Positions 34,331-48,600 of a DNA stretch of 64,000 nt are shown piece by piece; position 1 is the first letter of the stretch; each line of letters starts with the position of its first letter. Both the position numbers and the translations under genes were made by a program. This DNA comes from Euonymus europaeus (Eukaryota > Streptophyta > Magnoliopsida > Celastrales > Celastraceae). The notes below the pieces were generated by a model that made no database searches, was not told the origin of the DNA, and was given only the letters and a program-made list of their open reading frames with translations. Location of the stretch: positions 12,288,501 to 12,352,500 of the forward strand of contig OY756958.1 in assembly GCA_963580455.1 (NCBI GenBank), read 5' to 3'.

Positions 34331-34348
34331 TCCCCGGCAACGGCGCCA
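34331..34348 (-). other. Primer-binding site of element 2 (tRNA-Asp)
   Basis: The plus strand TCCCCGGCAACGGCGCCA is identical to the PBS of element 1 and again lies 6 nt (AAAACT) from the 5' LTR. Both elements therefore use the same primer tRNA and an identical spacer. Confidence 0.93.
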
Positions 34349-34354
34349 AAAACT

Positions 34355-35968
34355 TGACTCGCCCAAAATAGGTAAGTGGATTAACGCTTTCCCAAGTGTA
34401 GGATTGTCAAAGTAATAATAGGAGTGAATCCCAAATCGTCTCACAAAGACTTTTGGTTTCGGCTTGGGTCTATGGATTATTAACCTAATTACTTAATTAA
34501 ATATGGTATTCACAATGCAAGTGATGGCAAAATTGCACTAACCATTGGTTAGATTCGGTTTTCCTCTTTGGGTGATTGATGGACTAAACCCTAATATGCA
34601 ATATATGAAATGGAAATGGAAATGGAGACTAAGCTACTGCAGAAAATTGAAATCAAAATCAACACAACTAAACATGGCATATATCGTTAAAGCGGAAGCT
34701 AAATCGGAATAACAAAACACAAGAAGATTGAACTAAGAACTATGAATCGAAATGCGATAAATAAAATGCAAAAACAATAAGCAAAGAGAGTTTAGAAGTC
34801 AAATCCAATATCGAATGTTGAGGCAAAGTGGCCTTCCAATCTACAAAGAGAGGTTGAAGCTAATCCAACTTGGGCTCTTCTCAAGCTCTACAAGGAGGAA
34901 AAACTTCTTCTTCTAGTTGGTTGGGTCTCCAAAACACCTAGCAATCTTCTTGAATGTGATTTTCGAACTCCAACAAAGAACCAGAATGAAGAACAAGGCA
35001 AGAGAATGAAAAACCTAAGAAAGAATGTAATTTTCGGCCAAAATGAGAGTTGTTAAAGAATGGGGTCTCCAAACCCATAAAACCCTCATACCTATGTTAA
35101 AATACCATCCTAACCTATTACAAATAAGTGCCATTGGTCAAATAAAGTAATTAGACAAGTTTGCCCCTTCAAGAATTGAGTAAAAATCATAAAACCCGAA
35201 ATTATTGGAACTGTTCAAGGCAGTATCTTGTATTAATTCCACAGACTTCAATTCTCAATGGATTTATGCGTATGAGCACTCGTTGGAAAGATGTGGATGT
35301 ATACTTCAACTTTGTAGAAGAAAGTTTCTTCAGATTCGATCATTTGCACCTTCAAAAGTTGACCCGAAAATTATTGCGCAGTGCTGTCCGGACAGATATG
35401 CTTGAAAACAGCACTGTCCGGCTTTCTTCTTCAACCGTCCGGACGGTGAACAGTACCGTCCGGACGGATATGCCAGAAAATGCCACTGTCCGCCTTTCTT
35501 CTTTGTCCGTCCGGACGGCTTCTGATACGCGTCCGGACGGTTGACAGTAAACTTCAGTTTTGCAGCTCCTTTTATGCATTTTCTTCCATATTCAATCCCG
35601 ATCAATCCGAAGCCTACAAAAATCATTCAAACAAGTCATAAATGACTGAAACATACTTAAACAAGTGTCAAAACCATTTTTAGGTTGATAGAAAAAAATT
35701 CGGCATATTAAAACTCAAATGCTTAAGAGATAGCATTTCCACAACTTCAACCATTATGCCCAAAACTTGGATTTCCTATCTCTAAGCTACCAAACCAACT
35801 TGAACCACTAGAAAACACTTAAAATGACTATGTCAAAGTGTTGAATTATGCATTGGCTCATTAACATGGATTTCGGCAACTCAAACCTAAAATGTGGTAT
35901 TTAAGCATTGAAACTCAACGTTTTACTTTCAAAACTCCACAAAAATATGCAAAATATCATCCCAATCA
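34355..35968 (-). repeat. Element 2 5' LTR (right copy), 1614 bp
   Basis: The partner of 25361-26974. The GTCCGGAC cluster recurs at 35385-35540 with the same five sites; only one base differs within it. Beside the PBS, it would drive transcription. I found no convincing TATA box. Confidence 0.96.
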
Positions 35969-35973
35969 ATTAT
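35969..35973. repeat. Target-site duplication of element 2, right copy (ATTAT)
   Basis: Direct repeat of 25356-25360; the satellite resumes with TTCGATTCCAAAACACC. Confidence 0.95.
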
Positions 35974-36259
35974 TTCGATTCCAAAACACCAACTATCAAT
36001 GACAAATCGACAAAACCGTTAAAAGTTACTCCATAGAGAGAGTTGAGCAACTTCGGACCATAAAAGTTGCTCGGTGTACACTTTTTATTGTTCTTCTATG
36101 TCAAATTTTACGAGTATAAGCTTCCTAGATTATTTCGATGCCAAAACCCTAACTTTCTATGACAAATGGACAAAAAATTTTAAAGCTACTGCATAGAGAG
36201 AGTTGAGCAACTTCAGAACATAAAAGTTGCTCGGTGTACACTTTTTATTGTTATTCTAT

Positions 36260-39200
36260 GTGAAATTTTACGAGTATAAGCTTCCTAGATTATTTCGATG
36301 CCAAAACCCCAACTTTCTATGATAAATGGACAAAAACATTTAAAGCTACTCCATAGAGAGAGTTGAGCAACTTCAGAACATAAAAGTTGCTCGGTGTACA
36401 CTTTTTATTGTTAATCTATATCAAATTTTACTAGTATAAGCTTCCGAGATTATTTCGATGCCAAAAACCCAACTTTCTATGACAAAAGGACAAAACCATT
36501 TAAAGCTCCTCCATGGAGTGAGTTGAGCAACTTCGGACTATCAAAGTTGCTTAGTGTACACTTTTTGTTGTTCTTCTATGTCAAATTTTACGAGTATAAG
36601 CTTCCTAGATTATTTCGATGCCAAAACACCAACTATGAATGACAAATCGACAAAACCGTTAAAAGCTACTCCATAGAGAAAGTTGAGCAACTTTGGACTA
36701 TAAAAGTTGCTCGGTGTACACTTTTTATTGTTATTCTATGTCAAATTTTACGAGTATAAGCTTCCTACATTATTTCGATGCCAAAACCCCAACTTTCTAT
36801 GACAAATGGACAAAACCGTTTAAAGCTCCTCCTTAGAGTGAGTTGAGCAACTTCGGACTATCAAAGTTGCTCGGTATACACTTTTTATTGTTCTTCTATG
36901 TCAAATTTTACGAGTATAAGCTTCCTAGATTATTTCGATTCTAAAACCCCAACTTTCTATGACAAATGGACATAACCATTTAAAGCTACACTATAGAGAG
37001 AGTTGAGCAACTTCTGACCATAAAAGTTGCTCCATGTACACTTTTTATTGTTCTTCTATGTCAAATTTTACGAGTATAACCTTCCTAGATTATTTCGATG
37101 CCAAAACCCCAACTTTCTATGACAAATGGACAAAAACTTTAAAAGCTACTCCATAGAGAGAGTTGAGCAACTTCAGAACATAAAAGTTGCTCGGTGTACA
37201 CTTTTTATTGTTATTCTATATCAAATTTTATGAGTATAAGCCTCCTAGATTATTTCGATGCCAAAAACCCAACTTTTTATGACAAAAGGACAAAACCGTT
37301 TAAAGCTCCTCCATAGAGTGAGTTGAGCAACTTCGGACTATCAAAGTTGCTCGGTGTACACTTTTGGTTGTTCTTCTATGTGAAATTTTACGAGTATAAG
37401 CTTCCTAGATTATTTCGATGCCAAAACACCAACTATCAATGACAAATCGACAAAACCGTTTAAAGCCACTCCATAGAGAGAGTTTAGCAACTTCGGACCA
37501 TAAAAGTTGCTCAGTGTACACTTTTTATTGTTATTGTATGTAAAATTTTACGAGTATAAGCTTCCTAGATTATTTCGATGCCAAAACCCCAACTTTCTAT
37601 GACAAATCGACAAAACCGTTTAAAGCTCCTCCATAGACTGAGTTGAGCAACTTCGGACTATCAAAGTTGCTCGGTGTAGACTTTTAGTTGTTCTTCTATG
37701 TCAAATTTTACGAGTATAAGCTTCCTAGATTATTTCGATGCCAAAACACCAACTATCAATGACAAATCGACAAAACCGTTTAAAGCTACTCCATAGAGAG
37801 AGTTGAGCAACTTCGGACCATAAAAGTTGCTCGGTGTACACTTTTTATTGTTCTTCTATGTCAAATTTTACGAGTATAAGCTTCCTAGATTATTTCGATG
37901 ACAAAACCCTAACTTTCTATGACAAATGGACAAAAACTTTTAAAGCTACTGCATAGAGAGAGTTGAGCAACTTCAGAACATAAAAGTTGCTCGGTGTACA
38001 CTTTTTATTGTTATTCTATATCAAATTTTACGAGTATAAGCCTCCTAGATTATTTCGATGCAAAAAACCCAACTTTCTATGACAAAAGGACAAAACCGTT
38101 TAAAGCTCCTCCATAGAGTGAGTTGAGCAACTTCGGACCATAAAAGTTGCTCGGTGTACACTTTTTATTGTTATTCTACGTCAAATTTTACGAGTATAAG
38201 CTTCCTAGATTATTTCGATTACAAAATCCAAACTTTCTATGACAAATGGACAAAACCGTTTAAAGCTACTCCATAGAGAGAGTTGAGCAACTTCGGACTA
38301 TCAAAGTTGCTCGGTGTAAACTTTTTATTGTTCTTCTACGTCAAATTTTACGAGTATTAAGCTTCCTAGATTATTTCGATTCCAAAACCCCAACTTTCTA
38401 TGACAAATGGACAAAACCGTTTAAAGCTACTCCATAGAGAGAGTTAAGCAACTTCGGACCATAAAAGTTGCTCGGTGTACACTTTTTATTGTTCTTCTAT
38501 GTCAAATTTTACGACTATAGGCATCCTAGATTATTAAGATGCCAAAACCCCAACTTTCTATGACAAATGGACAAAAACGTAAAAAGCTCCTCCATAGAAA
38601 GAGTTGTGCAACTTCGGACTATCAAAGTTGCTCGGTGTACACTTTTTATTGTTCTTCTATGTCAAATTATACGACTATAACATCCTAGATTATTTCGATG
38701 CCAAAATCCCAACTTTCTATGACAAATAGACAAAAACGTTAAAAGCTCCTCCATAGAAAGAGTTGTGCAACTTCAGTCTATCAAAGTTGCTCCATGTACG
38801 CTTTTTACTGTTCTTCTATGTCAAATTTTACGAGTATAAGCTTCCTAGATTATTTCGATGCCAAAACCCCAACTTTCTATGAAAAATGGAAAAAACCGTT
38901 CAAAGCTCCTCCATAGAGTGAGTTCAGCAACTTCGGACTATCAAAGTTGCTCGGTGTACACTTTTTATTGTTCTTCTATTTCAAATTTTACGAGTATAAG
39001 CTTCCTAGATTATTTCGATCCCAAAACCCAACTTTCTATGACAAATGGACAAAACCGTTTAAAGCTACACTATAGAGAGAGTTGAGCAACTTCGGAGCAT
39101 AAAAGTTGCTCGGTGTACAATTTTTATTGTTCTTCTATGTCAAATTTTACGAGAATAAGCTTCCTAGATTATTTCGATGCCAAAAACCCAACTTCCTATG

Positions 39201-39652
39201 ACAAAAGGACAAAACCGTTTAAAGTTCCTCCATAGAATGAGTTGAGCAACTTCGGACTATCTAAGTTGCTCGGTGTACACTTTTTGTTGTTTTTCTATGT
39301 CAATTTTTACGACTATAAGCATCCTAGGTTATTTCGATGCCAAAACCCCAACTTTCTATGACAAATGGACAAAAACGTTAAAAACTCCTCCATAGAGAGA
39401 GTTGTGCAACATCGGACTATCAAAGTTGCTCGGTGTACACTTTTTATTGTTATTCTACGTCAAATTTTACTAATATAAGCTTCCTAGATTATTTCGTTGC
39501 CAAAACCCCAACTTTCTATGACAAATGGACAAAACCGTTTAAAGCTCCTCCATAGAGTGAGTTGAGCAACTTCGGACTATCAAAGTTGCTCGGTGTACAC
39601 TTTTGGTTGTTCTTCTATGTCAAATTTTACGAGTATAACCTTCCTAGATTAT
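36260..39652. repeat. Copy 2 of the block at 22128-25360, with the empty element 2 target site
   Basis: Matches copy 1 through shared rare variants at an offset of 14,292 bp (14,132 at the left end). At 39641-39660 the text TTCCTAGATT-ATTTCGATTC is the uninterrupted version of the site occupied by element 2, including the unusual CGATTCCAAAACACC right flank that also follows the element at 35974. Confidence 0.85.
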
Positions 39653-42600
39653 TTCGATTCCAAAACACCAACTATCAATGACAAATCGACAAAACCGTTA
39701 AAAGCTACTCCATAGGGAGAGTTGAGCGACTTCGGAGCATAAAAGTTGCTCGGTGTACACTTTTTATTGTTATTCTATGTCAATTTTTACGAGTATAACC
39801 TTCCTAGATTATTTCGATGCCAAAACCCCAACTTTCTATGACAAATGGACAAAACCGTTTAAAGCTCCTCCATAGAGTGAGTTGAGCAACTTCGGACTAT
39901 CAAAGTTGCTCGGTGTACACTTTTTATTGTTCTTCTATGTCGAATTTTACGAGTATAAGCTTCCTAGATTATTTTGATGCCAAAAACCCAACTTTCTATG
40001 ACAAAAGGACAAAACCGTTTAAAGCTCCTCCATAGAGTGAGTTGAGCAACTTCAGACTATCAAAGTTGCTCGGTGTACACTTTTGGTTGTTCTTCTATGT
40101 CAAATTTTACGAGTATAAGCTTCCTAGATTATTTCGATTCCAAAACCCCAACTTTCTATGACAAATGGACAAAACCATTTAAAGCTACTCTATAGAGAGA
40201 GTTGATCAACTTTGGACTATAAAAGTTGCTCGGTGTACACTTTTTATTGTTATTCTATGTCAAATTTTACGAGTATAAGCTTCCTAGATTATTTCGATGC
40301 CAAAACCCCAACTTTCTATGACAAATGGACAAAACCGTTTAAAGCTCCTCCTTAGAGTGAGTTGAGCAACTTCGGACTATCAAAGTTGCTCGGTATACAC
40401 TTTTTATTGTTCTTCTATGTCAAATTTTACGAGTATAAGCTTCCTAGATTATTTCGATTCCAAAACCCCAACTTTCTATGACAAATGGACAAAACCATTT
40501 AAAGCTACACTATAGAGAGAGTTGAGCAACTTCTGACCATAAAAGTTGCTCCATGTACACTTTTTATTGTTCTTCTATGTCAAATTTTACGAGTATAACC
40601 TTCTTAGATTATTTCGATGCCAAAACCCCAACTTTCTATGACAAATGGACAAAAACTTTAAAAGCTACTCCATAGAGAGAGTTGAGCAACTTCAGAACAT
40701 AAAAGTTGGTCGGTGTACACTTTTTATTGTTATTCTATATCAAATTTTACGAGTAGAAGCCTCCTAGATTATTTCGATGCCAAAAACCCAACTTTTTATG
40801 ACAAAAGGACAAAACCGTTTAAAGCTCCTCCATAGAGTGAGTTGAGCAACTTCGGACTATCAAAGTTGCTCGGTGTACACTTTTGGTTGTTCTTCTATGT
40901 CAAATTTTACGAGTATAACCTTCCTAGATTATTTCGATTCCAAAACACCAACTTTCTATGACAAATGGACAAAACCGTTTAAAGCCACTTCATAGAGAGA
41001 GTTGAGCAACTTCGGACCATAAAAGTTGCTCGGTGTTCACTTTTTATTGTTATTCTATGTCAAATTTTACGAATATAAGCTTCCTAGATTATTTCGATGC
41101 CAAAACCCCAACTTTCTATGAAAAATAGAAAAAACCGTTTAAAGCTCCTCCATAGAGTGAGTTCAGCAACTTCGGACTATCAAAGTTGCTCGGTGTACAC
41201 TTTTTATTGTTCTTCTATTTCAAATTTTACGAGTATAAGCTTCCTAGATTATTTCGATTCCAAAACCCCAACTTTCTATGACAAATGGACAAAACCATTT
41301 AAAGCTACTCCATAGAGAGAGTTGATCAACTTCGGACCATAAAAGTTGCTCAGTGTACACTTTTTATTGTTCTTCTATGTCAAATTTTACGAGTATAAGC
41401 TTCCTAGATTATTTCGATGCCAAAACTCCAACTTTCTATGACAAATGGACAAAAACTTTTAAAGCTACTCCATAGAGAGAGTTGAGCAACTTCAGAACAT
41501 AAAAGTTGCGCGGTATACACTTTTTATTGTTATTCTATATCAAATTTTACGATTATAAGCTTCCTAGATTATTTCGATGCCAAAAACCCAACTTTCTATG
41601 ACAAAAGGACAAAAACTTTTAAAGCTACTCCATAGAGAGAGTTGAGCAACTTCAGAACATAAAAGTTGCGCGGTATACACTTTTTATTGTTATTCTATGT
41701 CAATTTTTACGAGTATAACCTTCCTAGATTATTTCGATGCCAAAACCCCAACTTTCTATGACAAAAGGACAAAACCGTTTAAAGCTCCACTATAGAGTGA
41801 GTTGAGCAACTTCGAACTATCAAAGTTGCTCGGTGTACACGTTTTGTTGTTCTTCTATGTCAAATTTTACGACTATAAGCATCTTAGATTATTTCGATGC
41901 CAAAACCCCAACTTTCCATTACAAATGGACAAAAACGTTAAAAGCTCCTCCATAGAGAGAGTTGTGCAACTTCGGACTATCAAAGTTGCTCGGTGTACAC
42001 TTTTTATTGTTCTTCTATGTCAAATTTTACGAGTATAAGCTTCTTAAATTATTTCGATGTGAGAACACCAACTTTACAAGACAAATTGACAAAAACGTTA
42101 AAAGCTCCTCCATAGAGAGAGTTGAGCAACTTCTAATCATAAAAGTCGCTCAGTGTACACTTTTTATTGTTCTTCTATGTCAAATTTTACGAGTATAAGC
42201 TTCCTAGATTATTTCGATGCCAAAACCCCAACTTTCTATGACAAATGGACAAAACCGTTTAAAGCTCCTCCATAGAGTGAGTTGAGCAACTTCGGACTAT
42301 CAAAGTTGCTCGGTGTACACTTTTTATTGTTCTTCTATGTCAAATTTTACGAGTATAAGCTTCCTAGATTATTTTGATGCCAAAAACCCAACTTTCTATG
42401 ACAAAAGGACAAAACCGTTTAAAGCTCCTCCATAGAGTGAGTTGAGCAACTTCAGATTATCAAAGTTGCTCGGTGTACACTTTTGGTTGTTCTTCTATGT
42501 CAAATTTTACGAGTATAAGCTTCCTAGATTATTTCGATGCCAAAACACCAACTATCAATGACAAATCGACAAAACCGTTAAAAGCCACTCCATAGAGAGA

Positions 42601-45600
42601 GTTGAGCAACTTCGGACCATAAACGTTGCTCGGTGTTCACTTTTTATTGTTATTCTATGTCAAATTTTACGACTATAAGCTTCCTAGATTATTTCGATGC
42701 CAAAAGCCCAACTTTCTATGAAAAATGGAAAAAACCGTTTAAAGCTCCTCCATAGAGTGAGTTGAGCAACTTCGGACTATCAAAGTTCCTCGGTGTACAC
42801 TTTTTATTGTTCTTCTATTTCAAATTTTACGAGTATAAGCTTCCTAGATTATTTCGATTCCAAAACCCCAACTTTCTACGACAAATGGACAAAACCATTT
42901 AAAGCTACTCTATAGAGAGAGTTGAGCAACTTCGGACCATAAAAGTTGCTCGGTGTACACTTTTTATTGTTCTTCTATGTCAAATTTTACGAGTATAAGC
43001 TTCCTAGATTATTTCGATGCCAAAACCCTGACTTTCTATGACAAATGGACAAAACCGTTTAAAGCTACTCCATAGAGAGAGTTGAGCAACTTCGGACCAT
43101 AAAAGTTGCTCGGTGTACACTTTTTATTGTTATTCTATGTCAAATTTTACGAGTATAAGCTTCCTAGATTTTTTCGATGCCAAAACCCCAACTTTCTATG
43201 ACAAATGGACAAAACCGTTTAAAGCTACTCCATAGAGTGTGTTGAGCAACTTCGGACTATCAAAGTTGCTCGGTGTACACTTTTTATTGTTATTCTACGT
43301 CAAATTTTACGAGTATAAGCTTCCTAGATTATTTCGATTCCAAAATCCAAACTTTCTATGACAAATGGACAAAACCGTTTAAAGCTACTCCATAGAGAGA
43401 GTTGGGCAACTTCGGACTATCAAAGTTGCTCGGTGTAAACTTTTTATTGTTCTTCTACGTCGAATTTTACGAGTATTAAGCTTCCTAGATTATTTCGATT
43501 CCAAAACCCCAACTTTCTATTACAAAAGGACAAAACCGTTTAAAGCTCCTCCATAGAGTGAGTTGAGCAACTTCAGACTATCAAAGTTGCTCGGTTTACA
43601 CTTTTGGTTGTTCTTCTATGTCAAATTTTACGAGTATAAGCTTCCTAGATTATTTCGATGCGAAAACACCAACTATCAATGACAAATCGACAAAACCGTT
43701 AAAAGCCACTCCATAGAGAGAGTTGAGCAACTTCGGACCATAAACGTTGCCCAGTGTTCACTTTTTATTGTTATTCTATGTCAAATTTTTCGACTATAAG
43801 CTTCCTAGATTATTTCGCTGCCAAAACCCCAACTTTCTATGAAAAATGGAAAAAACCGTTTAAAGCTCCTCCATAGAGTGAGTTCAGCAACTTCGGACTA
43901 TCAAAGTAGCTCGGTGTACACTTTTTATTGTTCTTCTATTTCAAATTTTACGAGTATAAGCTTCCAAGATTATTTCGATGCCAAAACCCCAACTTTCTAT
44001 GACAAATGGACAAAACCGTTTAAAGCTACTCCAAAGAGAGAGTTGGGCAACTTCGGACTATCAAAGTTGCTCGGTGTAAACTTTTTATTGTTCTTCTACG
44101 TCAAATTTTACGAGTATTAAGCTTCCCAGATTATTTCGATTCCAAAACCCCAACTTTCTATGACAAATGGACAAAACCGTTTAAAGCTACTCCATAGAGA
44201 GAGTTGAGCAACTTCGGACCATAAAAGTTGCTCGGTGTACACTTTTTACTTTTCTTCTCTGTCAAATTTTACGACTATAGGCATCCTAGATTATTAAGAT
44301 GCCAAAACTCCAACTTTCTATGACAAATGGACAAAAACGTAAAAAGCTCCTCCATAGAAAGAGTTGTGCAACTTCGGACTATCAAAGTTGCTCGGTGTAC
44401 ACTTTTTATTGTTCTTCTATGTCAAATTATACGACTATAACATCCTAGATTATTTCGATACCAAAATCCCAACTTTCTATGACAAATGGAGAAAAACTTT
44501 TGAAGCTACTCCATAGAGAGAGTTGAGCAACTTCGGACTATCAAAGTTGCTCGGTGTACACTTTTGGTTGTTCTTCTATGTCAAATTTCACGAGTATAAG
44601 CTTCCTAGATTATTTCGATGCCGAAACACCAACTATCAATGACAAATCGACAAAACCGTTAAAAGCTACTCCACAGAGAGAGTTGAGCAACTTCGGACCA
44701 TAAAAGTTGCTCGGTGTACACTTTTTATTGTTATTCTATGTCAAATTTTACGAATATAAGCTTCCTAGATTATTTCGATGCCAAAACCCCAACTTTCTAT
44801 GACAAAAGGACAAAACCGTTTAAAGCTCCTCCATAGAGTGAGTTGAGCAACTTCGGACTATCAAAGTTGCTCGGTGTACACTTTTTATTGTTCTTCTATG
44901 TCAAATTTTACGATTATAAGCTTCCTAGATTACTTCGATTCCAAAACCCAACTTTCTATGACAAATGGACAAAACCGTTTAAAGCTACACTATAGAGAGA
45001 GTTGAGCAACTTCGGAGCATAAAAGTTGCTCGGTGTACAATTTTTATTGTTCTTCTATGTCAAATTTTACGAGTATAAGCTTCCTAGATTATTTCGATGC
45101 CAAAACCCCAACTTTCTATGACAAATGGACAAAAACTTTTAAAGCTACTCCATAGAGAGAGCAGAGCAACTTCGGACTATCAAAGTTGCTCGGTGTACAC
45201 TTTTGGTTGTTCTTCTATGTCAAATTTCACGAGTATAAGCTTCCTAGATTATTTCGATGCCAAAACAACAACTATCAATGACAAATCGACAAAACCGTTA
45301 AAAGCTACTCCATAGAGAGAGTTGAGCAACTTCGGACCATAAAAGTTGCTCGGTGTACACTTTTTATTGTTATTCTATGTCAAATTTTACGAATATAAGC
45401 TTCCTAGATTATTTCGATGCCAAAACCCCAACTTTCTATGAAAAATGGACAAAACCGTTTAAAGCTCCTCCATAGAGTGTGTTGAGCAACTTCGGACTAT
45501 CAAAGTTGCTCGGTGTACACTTTTTATTGTTATTCTACGTCAAATTTTACGAGTATAAGCTTCCTAGATTATTTCGATTCCAAAATCCAAACTTTCTATG

Positions 45601-48600
45601 ACAAATGGACAAAACCGTTTAAAGCTACTTCATAGAGAGAGTTGGGCAACTTCGGACTATCAAAGTTGCTCGGTGTAAACTTTTTATTGTTCTTCTACGT
45701 CAAATTTTACGAGTATTAAGCTTCCTAGATTATTTCGATTCCAAAACCCCAACTTTCTATGACAAATGGACAAAACCGTTTAAAGCTACTCCATAGAGAG
45801 AGTTGAGCAACTTCGGACCATAAAAGTTGCTCGGTGTACACTTTTTACTGTTCTTCTATGTCAAATTTTACGACTATAGGCATCCTAGATTATTAAGATG
45901 CCAAAACCCCAACTTTCTATGACAAATGGACAAAAACGTAAAAAGCTCCTCCATAGAAAGAGTTGTGCAACTTCGGACTATCAAAGTTGCTCGGTGTACA
46001 CTTTTTATTGTTCTTCTATGTCAAATTATACGACTATAACATCCTAGATTATTTCGATGCCAAAATCCCAACTTTCTATGAAAAATAGACAAAAACGTTA
46101 AAAGCTCCTCCATAGAGAGAGTTGTGCAACTTCAGTCTATCAAAGTTGCTCCATGTACGCTTTTTACTGTTCTTCTATGTCAAATTTTACGAGTATAAGC
46201 TTCCTAGATTATTTCGATGCCAAAACCCCAACTTTCTATGACAAATGGACAAAAACTTTTAAAGCTACTCCATAGAGAGAGTTGAGCAACTTCGGACTAT
46301 CAAAGTTGCTCGGTGTACACTTTTGGTTGTTCTTCTATGTCAAATTTCACGAGTATAAGCTTCCTAGATTATTTCGATGCCAAAACACCAACTATCAATG
46401 ACAAATCGACAAAACCGTTAAAAGCTCCTCCATAGAGTGAGTTGAGCAACTTCGGACTATCAAAGTTGCTCGGTGTACACTTTTTATTGTTCTTCTATGT
46501 CAAATTTTACGATTATAAGCTTCCTAGATTATTTCGATGCCAAAACACCAACTATCAATGACAAATCGACAAAACCGTTAAAAGCTACTCCATAGAGAGA
46601 GTTGAGCAACTTCGGACCATAAAAGTTGCTCGGTGTACACTTTTTATTGTTATTCTATGTCAAATTTTACGAATATAAGCTTCCTAGATTATTTCGATGC
46701 CAAAACCCCAACTTTCTATGACAAAAGGACAAAACCGTTTAAAGCTCCTCCATAGAGTGAGTTGAGCAACTTCGGACTATCAAAGTTGCTCGGTGTACAC
46801 TTTTTATTGTTCTTCTATGTCAAATTTTACGATTATAAGCTTCCTAGATTACTTCGATTCCAAAACCCAACTTTCTATGACAAATGGACAAAATCGTTTA
46901 AAGCTACACTATAGAGAGAGTTGAGCAACTTCGGAGCATAAAAGTTGCTCGGTGTACAATTTTTATTGTTCTTCTATGTCAAATTTTACGAGAATAAGCT
47001 TCCTAGATTATTTCGATGCCAAAACCCCAACTTTCTATGACAAATGGACAAAAACTTTTAAAGCTACTCCATAGTGAGAATTGAGCAACTTCAGAACATA
47101 AAAGTTGTTCGGTGTACACTTTTTGTTGTTATTCTATATCAAATTTTACGATTATAAGCTTCCTATATTATTTCGATGCCAAAAACCCAACTTTCTATGA
47201 CAAAAGGACAAAACCGTTTAAAGTTCCTCCATAGAATGAGTTGAGCAACTTTGGACTATCTAAGTTGCTCGGTGTACACTTTTTGTTGTTTTTCTATGTC
47301 AATTTTTACGACTATAAGCATCCTAGATTATTTCGATGCCAAAACCCCAACTTTCTATGACAAATGGACAAAAACGTTAAAAGCTCCTCCATAGAGAGAG
47401 TTGTGCAACATCGGACTATCAAAGTTGCTCGGTGTACACTTTTTATTGTTATTCTACGTCAAATTTTACGAATATAAGCTTCCTAGATTATTTCGATGCC
47501 AAAACCCCAACTTTCTATGAAAAATGGACAAAACCGTTTAAAGCTCCTCCATAGAGTGTGTTGAGCAACTTCGGACTATCAAAGTTGCTCGGTGTACACT
47601 TTTTATTGTTATTCTACGTCAAATTTTACGAGTATAAGCTTCCTAGATTATTTCGATTCCAAAATCCAAACTTTCTATGGCAAATGGACAAAACCGTTTA
47701 AAGCTACTCCATAGAGAGAGTTGGGCAACTTCGGACTATCAAAGTTGCTCGGTGTAAACTTTTTATTGTTCTTCTACGTCAAATTTTACGAGTATTAAGC
47801 TTCCTAGATTATTTCGATTCCAAAACCCCAACTTTCTATGACAAATCGACAAAACCGTTTAAAGCTACTCCATAGAGAGAGTTAAGCAACTTCGGACCAT
47901 AAAAGTTGCTCGGCGTACACTTTTTATTGTTCTTCTATGTCAAATTTTACGACTATAGGCATCCTAGATTATTAAGATGCCAAAACCCCAACTTTCTATG
48001 ACAAATTGACAAAAACGTAAAAAGCTCCTCCATAGAAAGAGTTGTGCAACTTCGGACTATCAAAGTTGCTCGGTGTACACTTTTTATTGTTCTTCTATGT
48101 CAAATTATACGACTATAACATCCTAGATTATTTCGATGCCAAAATCCCAACTTTCTATGACAAATAGACAAAAACGTTAAAAGCTCCTCCATAGAGAGAG
48201 TAGTGCAACTTCAGTCTATCAAAGTTGCTCCATGTACGCTTTTTACTGTTCTTCTATGTCAAATTTTACGAGTATAAGCTTCCTAGATTATTTCGATGCC
48301 AAAACCCCAACTTTCTATGACAAATGGACAAAAACTTTTAAAGCTACTCCATAGAGAGAGTTGAGCAACTTCGGACTATCAAAGTTGCTCGGTGTACACT
48401 TTTGGTTGTTCTTCTATGTCAAATTTTACGAGTATAAGCTTCCTAGATTATTTCGATGCCCAAACACCAACTATCAATGACAAATCGACAAAACCGTTAA
48501 AAGCTACTCCATAGAGAGAGTTGAGCAACTTCGGACCATAAAAGTTGCTCGGTGTACACTTTTTATTGTTATTCTATGTCAAATTTTACGAATATAAGCT

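Larger units (their letters stand above)
25361..35968 (-). mobile_element. Element 2: Athila-type Ty3/gypsy LTR retrotransposon, 10,608 bp, defective
   Basis: A complete minus-strand element with 1614-bp LTRs (TG...CA), a 5-bp target duplication, a tRNA-Asp PBS and a G-rich PPT. The coding order is gag, protease, RT, RNase H, integrase. It shares PBS, spacing and pol style with element 1, but its LTRs, gag N terminus and 3' region are unrelated by eye, so it is a different family. No ORF is recognised between pol and the 3' LTR. Two lesions (a TGA in RT and a 2-bp frameshift) inactivate it. LTRs differ at about 10 positions by eye (0.6%), so it inserted more recently than element 1. Confidence 0.95.
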
